DNA from: JAUILH01 sp964230215
GTDB taxonomy: Bacteria; Bacteroidota; Bacteroidia; Flavobacteriales_D; JAUILH01
Reading direction: 5' to 3'
DNA length: 64,000 nt
Assembly (NCBI GenBank): GCA_964230215.1
Contig: CAXRGQ010000008.1
Location: 62,001 to 126,000 of the forward strand
Both the position numbers and the translations under genes were made by a program. Positions 62,259 to 64,000 of this stretch are shown here, in pieces; position 1 is the first letter of the stretch, and every line of letters starts with the position of its first letter. The notes below the pieces were generated by a model that saw only the letters and a program-made list of their open reading frames with translations, was not told the origin of the DNA and ran no database searches.

Positions 62259-63382
62259 AGATCCATTAAAGCTGGATTCTCAATAAAGTTTTTTAAGCGG
62301 TTAGCCTCAGCTTGGATGGTATAGAGTAGATGCTCCATCTGCTTTATTTTTCTTGTTTGAAAGTATAATATGGCCCAACCTATCACAGGAAGAACGACCA
62401 TAATTGTTGTATAAGCGCTGCTTAGCTGTTTATAATCACTGATCTTACTGCTAGCTGATTGCATTTTGTCTAGGCATTCCTTCATTTTCGGATGGATGCT
62501 TTCTAAACCATAGTGCTCAGCCGTTTCATTCACAACACGTTTTAATCCTTCAAACTTTTTATCTGCAGTCGAAATTTGCCTATTTACCTCTCTAAGCAGC
62601 TGATAGGCTTGGTGTAATTCGTTTTGTTCATCAGCATCATCACTTCCATCAAAAGATTTACGTTTCAACTCAAAGTGTTTGCCCAAGTACACTTTCCGAA
62701 CAATTGGGTCTGCTGCTAGTTCCTCAGCCGTTCCAGATTTCAGAATGTTTCCTTCAAAAAGCAAATAAGCTCTATCCGTTATTGAAAGCGTCTCTTGTAC
62801 ATTGTGGTCAGTAATTAAAATCCCAATGTTCTTAGATTTTAGTTTATGCACAATGCTTTGAATGTCTTCCACGGCGATAGGGTCAACACCCGCAAATGGT
62901 TCATCCAACAAAATAAACTTTGGATCTGTTGCCAAAGCCCTGGCTATTTCAGTTCTTCTTTTTTCACCGCCAGACAGTTGTTTACCTAGGTTTTTGCGCA
63001 CATGATGTAGACTAAATTCATCTAACAGCTCTTCTAATTTGGCTTTTCGCTCTTTCTTAGAAAGCTTGGTCATTTCAAGTACTGACAGAATATTGTCTTC
63101 AACACTTAGCTTTCTAAAGACAGATACTTCTTGAGGTAAATATCCAATGCCTTTTTTAGCGCGTTTGTACATAGCGGTGCGCGTGATGTTGGTATTGTCA
63201 AGGTAAACGGTTCCTTCATCTGGTTTCACTAGGCCAACAATCATGTAAAATGAAGTAGTTTTACCAGCTCCGTTTGGACCCAATAATCCTACAATTTCAC
63301 CTTGGTTTACCTCAACAGAAACGCCTTTTACAACTTTTCTGCCTTTATAGCTCTTTTGGATATTCTCTGTACGTAACTTCAT
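62255..63382 (-). CDS. lptB: LPS export ATP-binding protein LptB with C-terminal coiled-coil/membrane extension
   Basis: 375 residues. Residues 1-242 are a canonical LptB ATPase: Walker A GLLGPNGAGKTT, YLPQEVSVFRKLSVEDNI, the signature QLSGGEKRRTEIARAL, Walker B FILLDEPFAGVDPIA, and ITDHNVQETL with YLGKHF at the usual end. About 133 extra residues follow: a charged helical stretch (SDDADEQNELHQAYQLLREV), another helical region to 324, one hydrophobic helix at about 325-341 (TTIMVVLPVIGWAILYF), and a final amphipathic helix. LptB normally ends near 240, and I do not recognise the extension. It shares one base with the upstream gene's stop (TAATG). Confidence 0.9.
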   Translation of the reverse strand: MKLRTENIQKSYKGRKVVKGVSVEVNQGEIVGLLGPNGAGKTTSFYMIVGLVKPDEGTVYLDNTNITRTAMYKRAKKGIGYLPQEVSVFRKLSVEDNILSVLEMTKLSKKERKAKLEELLDEFSLHHVRKNLGKQLSGGEKRRTEIARALATDPKFILLDEPFAGVDPIAVEDIQSIVHKLKSKNIGILITDHNVQETLSITDRAYLLFEGNILKSGTAEELAADPIVRKVYLGKHFELKRKSFDGSDDADEQNELHQAYQLLREVNRQISTADKKFEGLKRVVNETAEHYGLESIHPKMKECLDKMQSASSKISDYKQLSSAYTTIMVVLPVIGWAILYFQTRKIKQMEHLLYTIQAEANRLKNFIENPALMDL

Positions 63383-64000
63383 TAAAAATCAACATCAAAT
63401 CGAGCTCTAACACCCCACTTTATAATATCTGGATTATCCAGATAATTCAAACGCTTTATTAAATCAACGCGCAATATCTTAAATATATTTTCAATACCCA
63501 CAGAAGCTTCCACAAATGGCGCGCGTAAAGTGTGCATGTTTGGAAGTAACTCCATCACATCTTCATGCTTGCTATCAAAGCTACCCACTGCGGCTTTAAC
63601 GGAAATAACCTCTCTCCATTTTAATTTTCTAAAAAGCGGAATGCGGTTCAAGAAAAAGCCGTCAAAATGATGCGTAAATCTTCCCGTTGCATAAGCATCA
63701 CTTACAAACTCAAAGTAATTCATTGTATTGAATGCTGTGGTCATAAAGTAATACGTTTCATTACCATCAAAAATTTCTAGAAGTGGGTAAGGGACTGATC
63801 CCCAATATTTACCAACCTCAAAGCGGTAACTACTCCAACCCAGAATTCCGACAGGGAACCAGTGTCTAATTGAAAATGTAGCCTTGTGATACTCTGTGTT
63901 TCCATTTAAAAAATCTGGAATTCCATAGCTATAACGCGCATTAAGCACAGGATATTTGGTACCCAAGCTAATTCTATCAAACTCGCCTGAAACAAACTTT
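63382..64000 (-). CDS. C-terminal part of a DUF5686-type outer-membrane protein (5' end outside window)
   Basis: Open frame from the right edge to the stop at 63382; the codon at 63966 that could be read as a start is an internal TTG (RISLGTKYPVLNARYSYGI). The visible 205 residues are outer-membrane barrel strands: YHKATFSIRHWFPVGILGWS, YRFEVGKYWGSVPYPLLEIF, NTMNYFEFVSDAYATGRFTH and KWGVRARFDVDF at the C-terminus with a terminal Phe. The pattern is that of DUF5686/carboxypeptidase-regulatory-like barrels of Bacteroidota. Its stop and the lptB ATG share one base. Confidence 0.75.
   Translation of the reverse strand, partial: KFVSGEFDRISLGTKYPVLNARYSYGIPDFLNGNTEYHKATFSIRHWFPVGILGWSSYRFEVGKYWGSVPYPLLEIFDGNETYYFMTTAFNTMNYFEFVSDAYATGRFTHHFDGFFLNRIPLFRKLKWREVISVKAAVGSFDSKHEDVMELLPNMHTLRAPFVEASVGIENIFKILRVDLIKRLNYLDNPDIIKWGVRARFDVDF

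Noticed and set aside
63382..63966. Complete 194-residue protein starting at 63966
   Set aside because: The supposed start is an internal TTG; the frame is open to the window edge and encodes only the end of a larger barrel protein.
1..64000. tRNA, rRNA, riboswitch or prophage signals
   Set aside because: No cloverleaf, rRNA-like stretch, known aptamer pattern or phage structural gene was noticed; small RNAs cannot be excluded by eye.

Overview
The window comes from a member of the Bacteroidota, most like a Flavobacteriales-type gliding or surface-secreting bacterium. The reasons are: type IX secretion system (T9SS) genes (gldJ, porU, porV, sprA, a PorP/SprF protein, and a second PorU2/PorV2 pair); at least eight secreted proteins with T9SS C-terminal sorting domains; AT-rich intergenic DNA with the phylum-typical -7 box TAnnTTTG in front of many genes and few Shine-Dalgarno sites; and two gene blocks I recall as conserved in flavobacteria (murF-gldJ-porU-porV-ispF / cdd-pdhA-pdhC and maeB-ruvA-sprA-gcvH-vanZ-tonB). 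No rRNA, tRNA, CRISPR array or prophage was seen, and no gap between genes exceeds 300 bases.

Layout. 1-10.4 kb: murF (partial), gldJ and a PorP/SprF protein on the minus strand, diverging from porU-porV-ispF. 10.3-19.7 kb: ten minus-strand genes that overlap or nearly touch, one apparent operon: a GEVED/PPC surface protein, four six-bladed kelch paralogues, a DUF4907 lipoprotein, a small beta-sandwich lipoprotein, a VTC-type polyphosphate polymerase domain protein, a DUF4956 membrane protein and a DUF2490 outer-membrane protein. 19.8-22.7 kb: cdd, pdhA, pdhC. 22.7-26.0 kb: a 3.2-kb island bounded by a 50-bp direct repeat that copies the recG leader; it holds a broken REP-associated transposase between inverted REP hairpins and two T9SS cargo genes, one a 5'-truncated remnant. 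26-39.6 kb: recG, a T9SS cargo gene, hutD with a frameshifted DUF6498 gene, paaZ, an FkbM methyltransferase, queG, a 72-aa orphan, a TlpA/DUF6029/Omp28/beta-barrel cluster, and a sirtuin. 39.6-52.3 kb: maeB, ruvA, the very large sprA, gcvH, vanZ and two tandem tonB genes. 52.3-64 kb: a TRIC-type channel, a DUF3124 lipoprotein, an antiporter, PorU2/PorV2, pssA, purS, an LptB with an unusual membrane-anchored C-terminal extension, and the end of a DUF5686-type outer-membrane protein.

How the genes work together: SprA is the outer-membrane translocon, PorV the shuttle, PorU the sortase that cleaves the sorting domains, and GldJ a lipoprotein that stabilises the GldK-containing ring. The kelch, GEVED, PKD and other cargo proteins are the likely substrates. 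The most interesting candidate for an undescribed system is the ten-gene operon, which couples secreted beta-propellers to a putative polyphosphate-synthesis membrane module. The most interesting genome-plasticity signal is the direct-repeat-bounded island between pdhC and recG.
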